This document shows, piece by piece, positions 1 to 11,283 of a stretch of DNA of 64,000 nt; positions within the stretch are counted from its first letter, which is position 1; each line of letters starts with the position of its first letter. The DNA lies in the NCBI GenBank assembly GCA_023627715.1, contig JAMAHW010000013.1, positions 248,001 to 312,000 of the forward strand, read 5' to 3'. A program made the translations under genes and the position numbers. The notes below the pieces were generated by a model. The model was not told where the DNA came from. It searched no databases and saw only the letters and a program-made list of their open reading frames with translations. Origin of the DNA: Periconia sp. R9002. Taxonomy: Eukaryota; Ascomycota; Dothideomycetes; Pleosporales; Periconiaceae.

Positions 1-724
1 TAAGACATTGAAACCCCAAGTCCACCTTACCAGCTGACCCAGCTGCTGGAAGATGAGCAAGTAGAGAATGCCACGGGCGGCTACTTCATTGTCATTATCG
101 CCCGGTATCCTGTCCCAATGTAATCCTTGCAGGGTCTTGGAGAGCGAGATGACGAGCGAGATGGGAAGCGAGTTGGAGTTTCCAAACACAGCCATTGCGA
201 CGACAAAGTTCTTGGCCCTCTTTCCAAACTTGCATATTCTAGAGACGAGAAGAGCGACGAGGTAGGATACGAGCAATTGGACGATGAAGATGAAGGGAAT
301 AACGCCGAGCTCGAGCAGCTTCTCGGCGCTGAGCTGCGAGGCTAGTTTGGTGAAGACTGCATAGGATGGGTTAGAGGTCCATGTGCATTTCCACGTGCAG
401 AAGCGACTTACTCAGGCAGGGTGTGAAGAGCTGAGTGTTGAGATTGGCGACGAATTTTTGGGCGTTGGCATCAAACATGCCCATCCGAGCTACAATGTAG
501 CCGGGCAGACTGACGCAGACGACTTCCATGACGGCCTCGAAGACGAGCAAGGTGAGATTGGCGAAATCGGGATGGGAGCTGTGGGGCGGTGGGCGATGAT
601 GCTTGAAGGCGTCCATGAAGCCATTGGATGGCTGGTAGGCATCGGAATTCATGGCCAGGAAATTGTTGGGGTCGGCAGGCAGAGACCTGATGCGCAGCGA
701 CTGTATGGTGTTGAAGAGAGGCAT
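1..724 (-). CDS. ECM3/PIN-like auxin efflux carrier family membrane transporter (partial, runs off the left edge)
   Basis: N-terminal part of a fungal membrane transport protein of the auxin efflux carrier (PIN-like/ECM3) family; these are multi-helix integral membrane proteins whose substrates are poorly known in fungi. The start is the ATG at 722-724 (MPLFNTIQSLRIRSL). Exon 1 is 412-724. A 55-nt intron (411-357, GTAAGT...CTATGCAG) joins ...QLFTPCL to IFTKLASQLS, the usual family sequence. Exon 2 (356-1) continues with hydrophobic helices (VIPFIFIVQLLVSYLVALLV) and leaves the window in an open frame, so the C-terminal half is not seen. The first ~45 residues are a hydrophilic leader before helix 1 (LTLLVFEAVMEVVCVSLPGY). 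It is divergent from pbs2, with a 1.2-kb intergenic region. The family call is good; any substrate would be a guess. Confidence 0.85.
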
Positions 725-1937
725 CTTCTTTTTTCAACAAAGCGCGCAGCGGCTGGCGGCGACGACTATGCAAATTGTGAAGTAGATGATGTGTAGGTTC
801 AAGCGGTGATGAAGTATCGTGAAGCGCGTAGCGTCACAGCTGGACGGGACGGGGCCGGGGCAAGGTTACGCACAGGTTACGTTTGTCGCAGGATACCGGG
901 ACCCACGGGTGCCAACGGAGGAGCTAGGGTTGAAAGCAGGGGAGCAGAGGCGAGAGGCAAAGGCTATGGGAAACGAAGAGCCAGTGGGAGGGAACTGGGA
1001 AAAAGGGCAAAGGGTATGGAGAAACAACCATCGGCGGAGGCCCAGACTGCCACGACTTTCATGTTGTTTTAGCGACCCGCAGAGATACAGCTACCTACCA
1101 CAGCAGTACTGTACCTATCTGCATCTGCATCTGATAAGCTCATCTCGGGGACCTCTTGTGCAATCGCTTGACTCTCGAGGCTTGCACTGCCTCCGCCATG
1201 CCCTGCTATGCCGCACTCTGTGGTAGTGCAATGCCCAGACTATTGCGTGGCCATACATGATGTACGCGTATTCCCAAAATCGCATGCTGCGAGGAAGGCT
1301 GGAAACATCCGAGGAGTTATAAATACTATAAGAGTAGAACAGACGGAACAAAACAGTGTCTCGACTGGATTCAGTTCCATCCGGCCCAAATTTCTGTTGC
1401 TGGCCGGATCGAGCTTGGCGGTTCAGTGCAGTGCAGCCAGCACTCTTCTTCCATCAAGGGCAACTTACGTGTGTAGATTTTATGGCTATGTATGTACCTA
1501 CCTAACCGAGTGCTTTGGCTGAAGCCGGAAAAGACCATGGATGGGAAATCAAGATTCAGAACACAATGCCTAATGGTATGCCCTGCGTCACTCTGCTTGG
1601 ATCTGCGCGCTTCAGTACAACACAACCTGGCCTTGTTAGCTAGGGTAGCTATGTATGCCATGCAAAAGTATGCGTCCTGCCTTGTCCACCCTTATATTCA
1701 GATTACGTCACCCTGCCGCCGCCGCCCCGCAACTCCCAACTGTCAACACCTCCACCCATCGAAATATTCTCCACGCGCACGCATTCACTCCGAGTTGAGG
1801 CCTGACAACCCCATCCCTCAATTCTCTCCACCCATTCCCTATCCCACCTCCAGCCTTATCCTCCTACCCACCTACCCTCCTCTCCTTCTTCTCTCCCCGC
1901 CCCGCCCTCCTTTGGCTCCTGATTACCCCTCGCAACC
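725..1937. other. Divergent intergenic region between the ECM3-like gene and pbs2
   Basis: No supportable gene. It must carry both promoters. A TATA-like TATAAATAC lies near 1318 but too far from pbs2 to assign. The last ~230 nt before the pbs2 ATG (about 1700-1935) are strongly pyrimidine-rich (runs of C and CT), as is common in fungal promoters and 5' leaders. Confidence 0.6.
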
Positions 1938-4006
1938 ATGGCGTCTCCTGCCTCGACCCCAGGCGATGAATTCGATTCCGATAGCCCCTTTGGCTCTCCC
2001 TCCCCATCCTCGCCCCACGATCTCTCCGACTCGCCCTCCAAACAACCACCAGGCCCTTCCCTTGTGCCGCCTCGACCGTCTGCGCGATCCTTATCTACTT
2101 CAGGTACCCCTTCCATGACTCCTTCGTCAACCCCTTTGGGCAACATCAATGCTGCAAGAAATCCACGCCCAAACCCCTCCACCATATCAAGTCGCGGCAG
2201 TGGCCTCAATGTATCCCAGGACATTTTGGCAAGAATACAAGCGGTAAATCTTAGAAGCCAAGGTGCGCATGCTGGCGGCCCGCCTGGTCGGCCCAATGTC
2301 ATGTCTCCAGGCGCAGGCTCCAGTCCCGCTTCTCCTGGGTCAATGATGGGGAACCCCGGTGGTGTACCCGCCAACTTTCGACTTCCCCAAAAGCCAACCC
2401 TGCCCAACTTCCAGTCTGCGCCCGCCGTACCCGGCCGAACAGGCGCGAAACCATCCCTCGCAGAGAAACGAGGCCTGAAGCTTCCGGGCGGCTTACCCGG
2501 CGGTCCTCCAGCCTCCAAGAAACCCGGCCTTACCCTGTCGCAAATGAATGGAGGAGCTGGAAACCAAGGTGCTCCCCCAAAACAGGAGACCATGATGGAC
2601 AAATATGCCGAATTCATCGACACAAAGACGGGGAGTTTGAAGTTCAAAGGCAAAGCAGTCCTCAATTCAGACGGAGTGCAGTTTGCCAATGGCATGTCCT
2701 TCAGCATCTCGCTGGACGAGGTGGATACTTTGGACGAACTTGGGAAGGGCAACTACGGCACAGTATACAAAGTTAGGCATAGCCGCCCACGCATGAGAAG
2801 GCCTGGACAAGGTCTAGCCGGCAACAAAGCTGCACCCGCCTCGCCGTCTCGGAAAGGATTCGAGGGTGAAGAATCTAGCCCGACGGCTGCCAAACAACCA
2901 GGCGCAGGTACTGGCATTGTAATGGCCATGAAGGAAATGCGGTTGGAGCTCGAAGACGCCAAATTTGCCACCATCATCATGGAATTAGATGTCCTCCATC
3001 GTTGCACCTCCCCCTACATCGTAGATTTCTACGGAGCCTTCTTCCAGGAAGGCGCTGTATATATCTGTATGGAATTCATGGACGGCGGCTCAATAGACAA
3101 GCTATATCACGAAGGCATTCCCGAAAATGTCTTACGCAAAATCACCTTGGCTACGACGATGGGTTTGAAATCCCTCAAAGACGAACACAATATCATCCAC
3201 CGAGACGTAAAGCCTACCAACATTCTAATCAATACCAAGGGCCAAATCAAGATATGCGATTTTGGAGTCAGTGGCAACCTGGTTGCGAGTATTGCAAAGA
3301 CCAACATTGGCTGCCAGAGCTACATGGCGCCGGAGCGGATATCATCTGGTGGAGTGGCACAAGCAGGTGCCAATCCAGGTGGGGGCACTTACAGTGTGCA
3401 GAGCGACATTTGGAGTTTGGGTCTTACTATCATTGAATGTGCTCTAGGTCGATATCCTTATCCGCCGGAAACATACAACAACATCTTCAGCCAGCTCAGC
3501 GTAAGTCGTGTTATTTCAATCATGCCAGTCTTAGGCACCCATCTAATTCGTCAATGCAGGCTATCGTGGACGGCGAACCTCCCGATCTTCCTGAAGAAGG
3601 CTACTCGGATGCAGCTCGAAACTTCGTCAGTGGCTGCCTTAACAAAATCCCCAACCTGCGTCCCACTTATGCGATGCTCCTTCAACACGCGTGGCTTGCT
3701 CCACTAGTGAAACCAGAAACCATCACGGAAGAGGATGAAGAAGATGTTGAAGCAGTCAAAGCAGCCCCGAGTGGAGCGGATGCCGCAAGTCCGAAGGGAT
3801 CCCCCCAACCGATTGAAGCTGTGGTGGATGAAGAAGTAGCAGAATGGGTACACAGTGTGCTTGAGAAGAAACGCAACGGAACACTTGGAAAAGCCGCTCA
3901 GAAACCGGCGCTCCACGCCGCACCTTTGGATGCGGTATCAAGCCCTCCACTGATCGGAGATAACAAGCTAGAAGCACCACCACAACCTGCAGAGGCAGCG
4001 GCCTAG
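1938..4006 (+). CDS. pbs2: MAP kinase kinase of the HOG osmostress pathway (Pbs2 orthologue)
   Basis: Dual-specificity kinase of the high-osmolarity glycerol pathway, expected to phosphorylate the Hog1 MAP kinase. Exons 1938-3500 and 3560-4006 (59-nt intron, GTAAGT...TGCAG) give 669 aa, close to yeast Pbs2. Residues 1-255 are a Pro/Ser/Gly-rich regulatory region. The kinase domain begins at DTLDELGKGNYGTVYKV (Gly loop ~269-276), with catalytic lysine K332 in MAMKEM, HRDVKPTNIL from 421, DFGVSGNL from 441 and APE at 464-466. The activation loop SIAKTNIGCQSYM carries S451 and T455, the Pbs2-type phosphorylation sites. About 45 low-complexity residues (282-326) lie between the glycine loop and K332; from memory, related filamentous-fungal Pbs2 proteins have a similar insert. 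The acidic C-terminal tail is variable. Start: first ATG, in context CAACCATGG. Confidence 0.95.
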
Positions 4007-5105
4007 ACCAAAGAAAGCAGACGGCTAAACCCCTCTGTCCCGGCCACAGCACGATCACCACATGCTCCACCGGACGATATCTGCCACGGAAGAAGCAGGC
4101 ATTCTTGTCCGTTGAGCGACCACGTCACAGCATAAAGCAAACCCCACAGCACTCGTTCCAGCCTGAGGATGTTTGAACTGCCTTTTGACGCATCAGAACA
4201 TACAAACGCGTTCTCGCTATCCCTCAATAACTATATTTTTTTTCTCAATATTTCACCAAAGATTTATTGTCACCGGTTTCCTTTTTATCCCTACTTCGAG
4301 GAATGATGGCCGTGAACCAGTTACTCAGCACTTACCCCGTCATCCATTTATGGGCGCTTAGTATGGAAGCAAGTTTGTTTTCCCTTTCCTTTTCCCCAAT
4401 TCCTCTTGCAGTGATGCTGTTGGTTGCTGCTGTTGTTCTTCAGCATATGTTGGCGTACGTCTTGCAAGTACCTCCATCCACCTTCCTATATTTTAAGGAA
4501 GTTCATATTTCTTGTGTCTTTGCCCTTTGTCCCCTTTTTGGGTGGAATCGTTGCCTTGAAACGGGAGGAATAAACAATTGATTTGAATGGGTATCGAATG
4601 GTCGATTTTTTGTTTGGCATGCATGCGAGAGAACAAGAATATCATTTATGGGAATGGATCTCCCCCGGACTTCCTCCCATGTATAGAATAGTACTTGTAG
4701 GGACGACTCACGGTCTCTTTATACAGTTGGAAATACGTACACGGACAACTTTGGTTTGTCAGATGGATCAAATTTTTGTTTGTTGGTGAGGATTGTGATG
4801 TATTCTATGCGAGATTGGGTTCGTATTGACGGGATGGAGTGCAAATTTGTCAACTCTACGGTCTGGCATGGTAGGGCTGTGGATCTGGTGGCGGAAAGAG
4901 TATGGAGAGACAGCATGGGTGTTCAAGGTTTGCATTTCACGTGTACATTTATCGCAGGAGAAAAGCTTAGAGATAAAGTGTGCACGGGATGTGACACGTT
5001 TTATTTTTATTTTTCATCATCTCATGCATCATGGCCAATGTGGACTACCTATGTAACCAAACATATGGCCGGGTACTGGGTATATGCACACCGCATCGCA
5101 ATCGT
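4007..5105. other. Convergent intergenic region pbs2 / uS8
   Basis: The 3' ends of pbs2 (+) and the uS8 gene (-) face each other across ~1.1 kb. The sequence is T-rich, with short open frames in several phases and no conserved coding signal. I see UTR and spacer only. Confidence 0.5.
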
Positions 5106-5779
5106 CTAGTAGAAGAAGCCGAGGACCTTGCCGGCGACGTGCTTCCTCCTGGCCTCCTCGTGGTCCATGATACCGGCGGAGGTGGTGAGGACGATGAAAC
5201 CGAATTGACGCGAGGGGAGCAGCTTGACGACCCACTTCTCGATATCGCGAAGCTGGACGTTGTAGCGGGGGGAGATGACACCGGTCTTGTTGATCTACAG
5301 ACAAAATTAGACGATGGATGTGAAATTGTGGGAAAGGAATACGTACGCGGCCGTTGAGCTGGATAACGATCTTGCCGTTGCGGTGGTCATCGACTTCCTC
5401 GAACTCGCCAATGTAGCCTGGGTATATGATTAGCATGTTGCGAAAAATTAAACATCAGACGTCATGAACAGGATCCGAAGACGTGTAAGTCCTTCGCTAA
5501 ATTCAATATATCGGGCACTTAAAGGGCAAAGGTCGTGGGGAGTGCGAGACCATTGCCTAGTTATCAACCCGAAAGCAGGAGGGAAGGGAAAAGAGAAAGA
5601 AAAAAGAAATAGAATATCGAATGGTAGAAGAGGAAGAGGAGCATACCGTGCTTTTGCATGACGGTCAAGAACTTGATGATGACCTTGGAGGAAGGGCGGA
5701 TGAGAACCTGGCGCTTGCCAGACTTCTCGGCGTTGTTGATGGCGTTGAGCGCATCGTTAAGGACGGAGGTCTTGACCAT
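5106..5779 (-). CDS. rps22: 40S ribosomal protein uS8 (S22 / S15a)
   Basis: Small-subunit ribosomal protein uS8, binding 18S rRNA in the 40S body. Three exons: 5647-5779, 5347-5417 and 5106-5294, with introns of 229 nt (5418-5646) and 52 nt (5295-5346), give 130 aa, the standard eukaryotic length. The protein begins [19 protein letters not shown] and ends [11 protein letters not shown]. Splicing restores [16 protein letters not shown] and [18 protein letters not shown], both family-typical. The signature [17 protein letters not shown] segment near the C-terminus is intact (here [16 protein letters not shown]). The unusually long first intron near the 5' end is common in fungal ribosomal protein genes. 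It is divergent from the zinc-finger/LysM gene. Confidence 0.97.
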
Positions 5780-6476
5780 TTTGGCGGCGTAAGATTCTCA
5801 ATGGCGAGTGGGCGACTGAGGTATCTGTGTACGTGACATGGTTAGCCTCCAGAAGCCAGAGCTTGGAGAGTGCCCTCAGTCCGCGACCTGAGGGGTCTTC
5901 AGCTCTTGTCGCAGAGAAAATGCAGTGTCACGCATGTTCGCAAAAAACAGCGCGATTGCATCTCCTGGCTATCTGAAGGGCACTCGTGAGGATTTGGACA
6001 TACCTTCGGAAGGATTGCGAGGTGTGAAGGTTGGAAGATTGCTGAGCGGTGCTGGGAAAAAGTTCGTCGCGACTAGCAAAGTTCGAGCGGTTTGTGGGCT
6101 CGGCACTATAGACGGACCGATAGAGGGCCGTGCACAGTTCAGCTTGAACCCTTCAAAACTGAAAGTACTACCTACCTACGCTCACGGACCACCATAACGG
6201 AGTGCCAATTTGCGATTCACCTTCGTCGAGCTTCCATGCGTCAATGGATTATGGTCGGGAATCAAATGCCTCACTTTTCCTTCTTGTCACGTGAATTCGC
6301 GAATCTTGTGGCCACCAGTTGACACGGTTGATGTAGTAGACCCTTAGTCATGACGTACCTAATCGCCTCCAAATATCTCCGACTGCCACTTTGCCTCCGC
6401 ATTCCAACTCGATTGTAACTTCTTTACAAATTGCTCAGGGACTGTTCGTTGTGTTTCCGGAACCAGAATATAAACC
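5780..6476. other. Divergent promoter region uS8 / zinc-finger-LysM gene
   Basis: No gene supported. An open frame near 5925-6197 (+) has no recognisable domain and sits where the uS8 promoter and 5' leader are expected. TACCTACCTACG near 6170 is one of the recurrent short motifs of this window. Confidence 0.5.
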
Positions 6477-7325
6477 ATGGCAGAAGCCTGTTGCACCTGC
6501 GCTGCGCTGCTTTCCTCTATCCCCCCTACATACGACGAAAAGACAGAGAAACCATCGCAGTACGAACGCCGTCTCGAATGTTGTGGTCGCGCCATATGTG
6601 CTCGTTGCATCACAGATAACCCTAGATTCTCCACATATTGTCCCTTCTGTCAGGTCTCTTTCGTCCCTTCGCCGCTCCCGCAAGGCCTTCGTGATCCTCC
6701 GGAGTACTCACCGGCTGTTCAGGGAGACGCGGATGATGGCCTTCCACCTTACTCCAAGCATGCGCCGCTGCGAACTTCTGAAAAAGGCAAATCCGGCCAT
6801 GCGGCCCCTGACGTACTACATTTTGTAGACGCCAACAATGATTCTGTACTATCACTTTCACTACGATACGGTGTTCCGGCCGACGCTTTACGGAAGACGA
6901 ATAGCCTCTATGCAGATCACCTCCTAGCGGCACGAAGGACTATTTTGATACCCGGAGAATATTACAAAGGAGGCGTTAGTTTAAGCCCAAGACCACTGGA
7001 AGGAGAGGAAGAGGAGATCAGAAAAGGGAAGGTCAGGAAACTCATGGTTGGATGTAAAGTTTCTGAGTAAGTTTGAACATTTGTTTTTCTGTTGATGTCT
7101 GACGTGGACTCATCATGTTGCCAACGCAGGTATGATGTTGCCCTCTTATATTTGGAACAAGCAGACTACGATCTCGACAAGGCTGTCGCTGCATACAAAG
7201 CTGATGAAAAATGGGAGAGTGAACATCCTCTTGAGGCAGCTAGTAAAGGAAAGTGTAAAGCTTCTTCCGTCGGCGGGAGATCTCGCTGGAGAGGCGGCAG
7301 TGGAGGCTTGACTGGTCAAATTTAA
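6477..7325 (+). CDS. Zinc-finger plus LysM domain protein, non-secreted
   Basis: A 261-aa protein from exons 6477-7066 and 7130-7325 (63-nt intron, GTAAGT...ACGCAG). Residues 1-60 hold a RING-like or treble-clef cysteine array: CCTC near residue 5, then CCGRAICARC and CPFCQ. Residues ~115-160 are a LysM-like domain (VLHFVDANNDSVLSLSLRYG...LRKTNSL...RTILIPGEYY). The C-terminal exon has a short helical segment (YDVALLYLEQADYDLDKAVAAY) resembling a UBA/CUE-type three-helix unit, then a basic Gly/Arg/Ser tail. There is no signal peptide, so unlike secreted LysM effectors it probably stays inside the cell. Function unknown; ubiquitin-related work is possible from the domain pair but not shown. The start ATG lies in ACCATGG. 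Confidence 0.85.
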
Positions 7326-8302
7326 ACAAGATGTACAACATCAGCTTTATTGATGCCTCAATTCCCTACACCAATGTCCTTCATCAATACAACGTACATA
7401 CTCCGAAATACGACCGCGTGGTCCTGGGTGAGCGCTAAATGTGAAGCAATTCTTCAGTTCAAGTACTAAACTGCTCACACCCTGACTGCTTTCCACTTAC
7501 CCATGTCCCACATTACGCTGGGAACCATTCGAGGTTGATGTTCTCGGCATACGGATATCCGTGTTTGGTGTATGGACGTCCTGCCCTGAAGATCATCGTC
7601 TTGGCATATCGGCCAATCAGGGGCCCGTGTCAACCGAACGCCTTCTAAGCGCCGAGCCTTGTTCGAATCACCTTTCGCACCCGTCCGTCTCTCGAAGCGC
7701 CCGCGCGTCGCATCATTTTGTGCACCCGCATATGCACTTATTTTCAATTTCATTGGCTCTTTCCTGTACACACACAGCAGAGTGGTAAAGGCAGCTAAAA
7801 TTGCTGTGATTCCCCCCTCCAGATGCCTCTCATTGGTAGCCGTGCCGTTGGAAGTGCTATTGGGGCCATTGCTCAGTCCTGATCCGGCAAGGTTGGAAGG
7901 TAGTGGAGTTAATTTGCTGCTATTTTTCGAATCCAGTTGCAGCTTACGCGCCCGTCGACCTACACCACTGCAGTCCTGGGCTGGCAGCGACTAATTCGGG
8001 AACAATGGCTATTGTAGTTCTCGTTCTTAGGGGCGGTTGTACACATGGCTGGGTCTAATTAGGTGTGAGGGGATGTTTATAAGGCAAAGCCATCTCTCTT
8101 GTTTTGTTTCCAAGCAGGAACTCATACCAATCCACACATAACTATTCGTTTCTTGTTTCATTCTTTCTTTCTTGATACTGGTGCTCCTGGTTGTGTGCCC
8201 TATCGCTTTTCGTACCTCAGTCCATCCTTTGCATCAATCCCATCCGAGAAACACCCGTTCCTGTATCATTTACACCTTGGACAAAATCAAAACATCGGCA
8301 AC
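7326..8302. other. Intergenic region upstream of the four-helix membrane protein gene
   Basis: No supportable gene. It contains the 3' region of the zinc-finger/LysM gene and the promoter and leader of the next gene, including a TATA-like element at 8077-8083. Confidence 0.5.
8077..8083 (+). promoter_or_regulatory. TATA-like element
   Basis: TTATAAG about 220 nt before the ATG at 8303, plausibly the TATA box of that gene if the 5' leader is about 180 nt. Position and sequence only; no transcript start is known. Confidence 0.4.
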
Positions 8303-8983
8303 ATGAAAGTCAACCCGGCTCCACTACACCTCGCTCAGACGGTCATCACTGGACTCGTTGTCTCCATGAGCCTTGCTATTGTTGGAACTGCTGGACATAC
8401 TCTGGACGTCTTCAACAAGCAACAGTCGTCAAACCCTTGGTGGCTTCCTCTGTGGCGTGATCACTTCGATGTCCACGGCACGAAGGCGTTGCTCGCATCC
8501 GGAGCAGTCACTTTTGTGTTTATGAGTGCTTTCCTTGTTCTTTCCGCCATTCCTAAGGTAGGCTTCATGGGACAGCACCTCTTCTGAGAGACATATTTTG
8601 ACACAGTATAGTTCAATCTCGTCAACCGACCCACCCTTCGTGCTCTTGCAGCCATCGGTTCATCTGCTTCTTCTGGTATTCTGTGCCTTGGAACCATCGT
8701 CTACGCCTTCATCCTCAACAACGGTGCCCCCGAACGTGACACGATTCAGACATGGACGTGCAAATATAAAGGTGGACGTCCACTTCAGCAAGACCTGTCG
8801 CTACCTACAAACATGGGCAACGGAAACTTTGGGAGCTTGTGCAATGAGAGCAAGTTTGCACTGTATGGAACGCTAGTCGTGTTTATATTGTTGGGCTCGA
8901 GCACCATCCTAGGCATAGTCGGCTGGTGTGCGGATAAGTGGGCGGCAAGGCAGACAAGGAAGGAGATGGAGACTGCGTCATGA
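8303..8983 (+). CDS. Four-helix membrane protein (MARVEL-like topology), function unknown
   Basis: 208 aa from exons 8303-8557 and 8612-8983 (54-nt intron ending TATAG). Splicing joins LVLSAIPK to FNLVNRPTLRAL in phase 0. Four hydrophobic segments are visible: ~12-32 (VITGLVVSMSLAIVGTAGHT), ~63-83, ~95-120 (AAIGSSASSGILCLGTIVYA) and ~170-195 (YGTLVVFILLGSSTILGIVG). A hydrophilic, Cys-containing loop lies between helices 3 and 4, and the tail is short and charged (KWAARQTRKEMETAS). This layout matches fungal tetraspan/MARVEL-like proteins of the plasma membrane, but no diagnostic motif is seen. Confidence 0.8.
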
Positions 8984-10251
8984 AACTGCATCATAGACCC
9001 ATCTCGATGATTATGAAGATCGAAGATGATCCATGAGACTGTATTGGGTGGGTATTATCCACATGTGAATGTGAGAGAATGACATGTATCATGATGAAAC
9101 GAGGAGGAAGAAGTTGCGCAGTAATGACGACGGGAATATACCAGGACAAGGTGTTCTTTGATGGGTGGACAGAGATTGCATTCGGCTGGCTGTAATTTTT
9201 TTTTTGTACAGGACATTCGTCCGTGGGCGATCATGGAGAGGTGTAAAGGTAGCGCATGCTGCGTCGTCCATACATGTAACGATGGCTCCATGAGCAACGT
9301 GTTTCTCAGGAGTGAGTTATGTGTAAGATTTTAAAGCCCAGTATGGGGCCAATTCACAACTAATTTGTCGGGACGAGGACTACCTAGCATGAGATACGAT
9401 GCGATACGTCTGATGTAAAGGAACGAACAATCCCGACTCATGACAGTTTGATGTTCGGCAGACAAGATGCTACACGGTGTCATCAATAGGTACCTAGGTA
9501 TTCCGTGGTATTGTAGCCTGATCGGTACTCTGCCGTGCATTTATTACTCGTTGAAGACCGACAGAAGGCCCACGAACGGCGAGGGGAGGTTCTGCAAGTT
9601 TATTTTAGATGCAATCACGTCGCTTTAAGCCCGAAAACATGCGCCAAACCGGTTTCGGACGCCGTTGATTCATGTTGATGGGATTCTCGCCTAAAGCTTC
9701 CAGGCGTTCCTTCACCGCGAGAATAGCGCGTTGATTGCGCGCACCTACACAAAGTTCCCCCAGAGATCGGCGGCGACGCGTTCTGAGATCATCAGGAGAA
9801 GTCTGAACATCAACATCGGTCCACTGGCGCTGTCCGGCGAGGCCTGCATTGGGACGCACCGGCACATGATTGTTTGTTGGCGCAATCGTTTGCGACATTT
9901 CACGGCAACAATTGTCTGGTACTTATAGATAACCTAGCCTCGTAGCCCGTCATCTACCTATCTGGCTTACGGCCTTTGCGGTGCTTTGGCGAGCGAAATC
10001 GCATTCGCCCACTGGCTCCATCGTTGAACAGAGTCGAGATTACGGTATTGATTACCCCAGCCGGCATTTTTCTCATCAAAGTTGCGCCTGTGCATAACAA
10101 ACGAGGCCCATTTCAGCTCCCGAGGTGGGCGGACCATCCCCAAACCAACAGACACGAGAAGCACAGGCTCAAGCCCCTCTACCTCGAATACCGTCTCATC
10201 CCCTCCCCTTCGCGCACGCACGCCCACACCTACCAACACATCTACACGATA
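8984..10251. other. Intergenic region with one doubtful small ORF
   Basis: Contains the doubtful minus-strand ORF at 9605-9898 and a TACCTAGGTA palindrome near 9491. The last ~200 nt before 10252 are C-rich (CCTCCCCTTCGCGC...), as in a promoter or leader. Nothing else recognisable. Confidence 0.5.
9605..9898 (-). CDS. Possible small basic protein, hypothetical
   Basis: A 97-codon uninterrupted frame starting at ATG 9896-9898. The product is hydrophilic and basic, with RTRRRRSLGELCVGARN followed by a predicted helix (QRAILAVKERLEALGENP) and ending GLKRRDCI. No signal peptide, membrane segment or known domain. Amino-acid composition looks more protein-like than most frames nearby and no competing gene covers it, but length alone is weak evidence. 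It could be noncoding. Confidence 0.3.
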   Translation of the reverse strand: MSQTIAPTNNHVPVRPNAGLAGQRQWTDVDVQTSPDDLRTRRRRSLGELCVGARNQRAILAVKERLEALGENPINMNQRRPKPVWRMFSGLKRRDCI

Positions 10252-11283
10252 ATGCGTTCGGGTCACGCACACGCTCATTCGCAACCCTACCAGCACCCGA
10301 ATAAAAAGCAGTTCCAGCCCTCCATCACCAGCTTTTTCTCCTACAGGGACCTGGACAGCGACGACAGCGACCAAGAAGAAGCCCATAGTGAGCGGGGTTC
10401 TAGCCCGATTACCCGGTCACAACACTCCAAACGTGCTCACGCAACAACCACCACCACTCGAAAATCACCATTCCACCAGCGGGACAGCCTCGTCCCCACT
10501 GTGCCCGATCGTGTTCAAGCTGATCTGCTCAGTGTCGGCATGAGGGTCAGAAAGAGTGTGCCCGAGGGCTATAAAACGCACAAGACGGTTGCTGTCCCCT
10601 CAATCCAAACCACTCTAGCCATTGCTGGAAACGGGGGCACTATGACACAGACGCAATATAGCGTCAAGCCGCCACAAGATGCAGTACCCGAGGACTATCA
10701 GCACCAGCGTGAGCTCTTACCTTTCTCTGGTCTTCAAAAAATCGGTGGCTACGCTGAACAGCCCGTCACCAACGTGCATCTCTATGGTGGCACATCCGCA
10801 TCCGGCGAACGGGCCCTCAATCTCTTCCCTCTCCCAGCCGAAGCTTTCACCCAACCGTTTTCCTCTCAATCGTCCATGGACTCGTCGGTCTCGTCCTCCT
10901 CGTTGCGCCCCAATCCCACAAACCCTTACAAGCGCTCGTGGCAAGACGAAGATGACAAACCAAGCAAGCTAACCACAGACTTTTTCTTCAAAATACCAGT
11001 CAAGATCAGCGAAGACGAGGTCCCCGTATCACCACTATCCGAGACGCCACCGTCGAGCATCGATGGATTCTCCCACCCTGCCCTACGCACCTTCGCGCAG
11101 CCCAAGAGTCGCAGACAAGCTGCCGGACGAGTTGTGGGTCTTAACGGCATGATGGCCAAAGATGTCGACATGGATATGACTCTGGAGAACTCCGAACAGG
11201 AAGCCCGTGCAAACGACTTCGGCGATGCAGACTTTTTGCGGCCGTGGGACAATTCGAATGAGATCGAGATGGATGGTGTCTAA
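10252..11283 (+). CDS. Ribonucleotide reductase inhibitor-like protein (Spd1/Dif1-type) with PIP box
   Basis: 343-aa intronless gene. The conserved block at residues ~86-111 (DRVQADLLSVGMRVRKSVPE, then GYKTHK) matches, from memory, the fungal family annotated as damage-regulated import facilitator or RNR inhibitor; such proteins restrain ribonucleotide reductase by binding or relocating its subunits. Residues 22-29, QPSITSFF, fit the PCNA-interacting consensus QxxIxxFF exactly. The rest is low complexity: a His/Thr/Ser-rich N-terminus, an acidic cluster (DSDDSDQEE) after the PIP box, and an acidic C-terminus (NEIEMDGV). LTTDFFFKIPVKI (~238-250) is another short hydrophobic motif. A longer upstream frame exists, but this ATG follows a CACGAT leader and starts the disordered N-terminus. 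The family call is moderately sure. Confidence 0.75.
   Translation: MRSGHAHAHSQPYQHPNKKQFQPSITSFFSYRDLDSDDSDQEEAHSERGSSPITRSQHSKRAHATTTTTRKSPFHQRDSLVPTVPDRVQADLLSVGMRVRKSVPEGYKTHKTVAVPSIQTTLAIAGNGGTMTQTQYSVKPPQDAVPEDYQHQRELLPFSGLQKIGGYAEQPVTNVHLYGGTSASGERALNLFPLPAEAFTQPFSSQSSMDSSVSSSSLRPNPTNPYKRSWQDEDDKPSKLTTDFFFKIPVKISEDEVPVSPLSETPPSSIDGFSHPALRTFAQPKSRRQAAGRVVGLNGMMAKDVDMDMTLENSEQEARANDFGDADFLRPWDNSNEIEMDGV

Noticed and set aside
1856..2752. 298-codon frame antisense to pbs2
   Set aside because: Shadow of the GC-rich pbs2 N-terminal region; the sense strand encodes a clear kinase.
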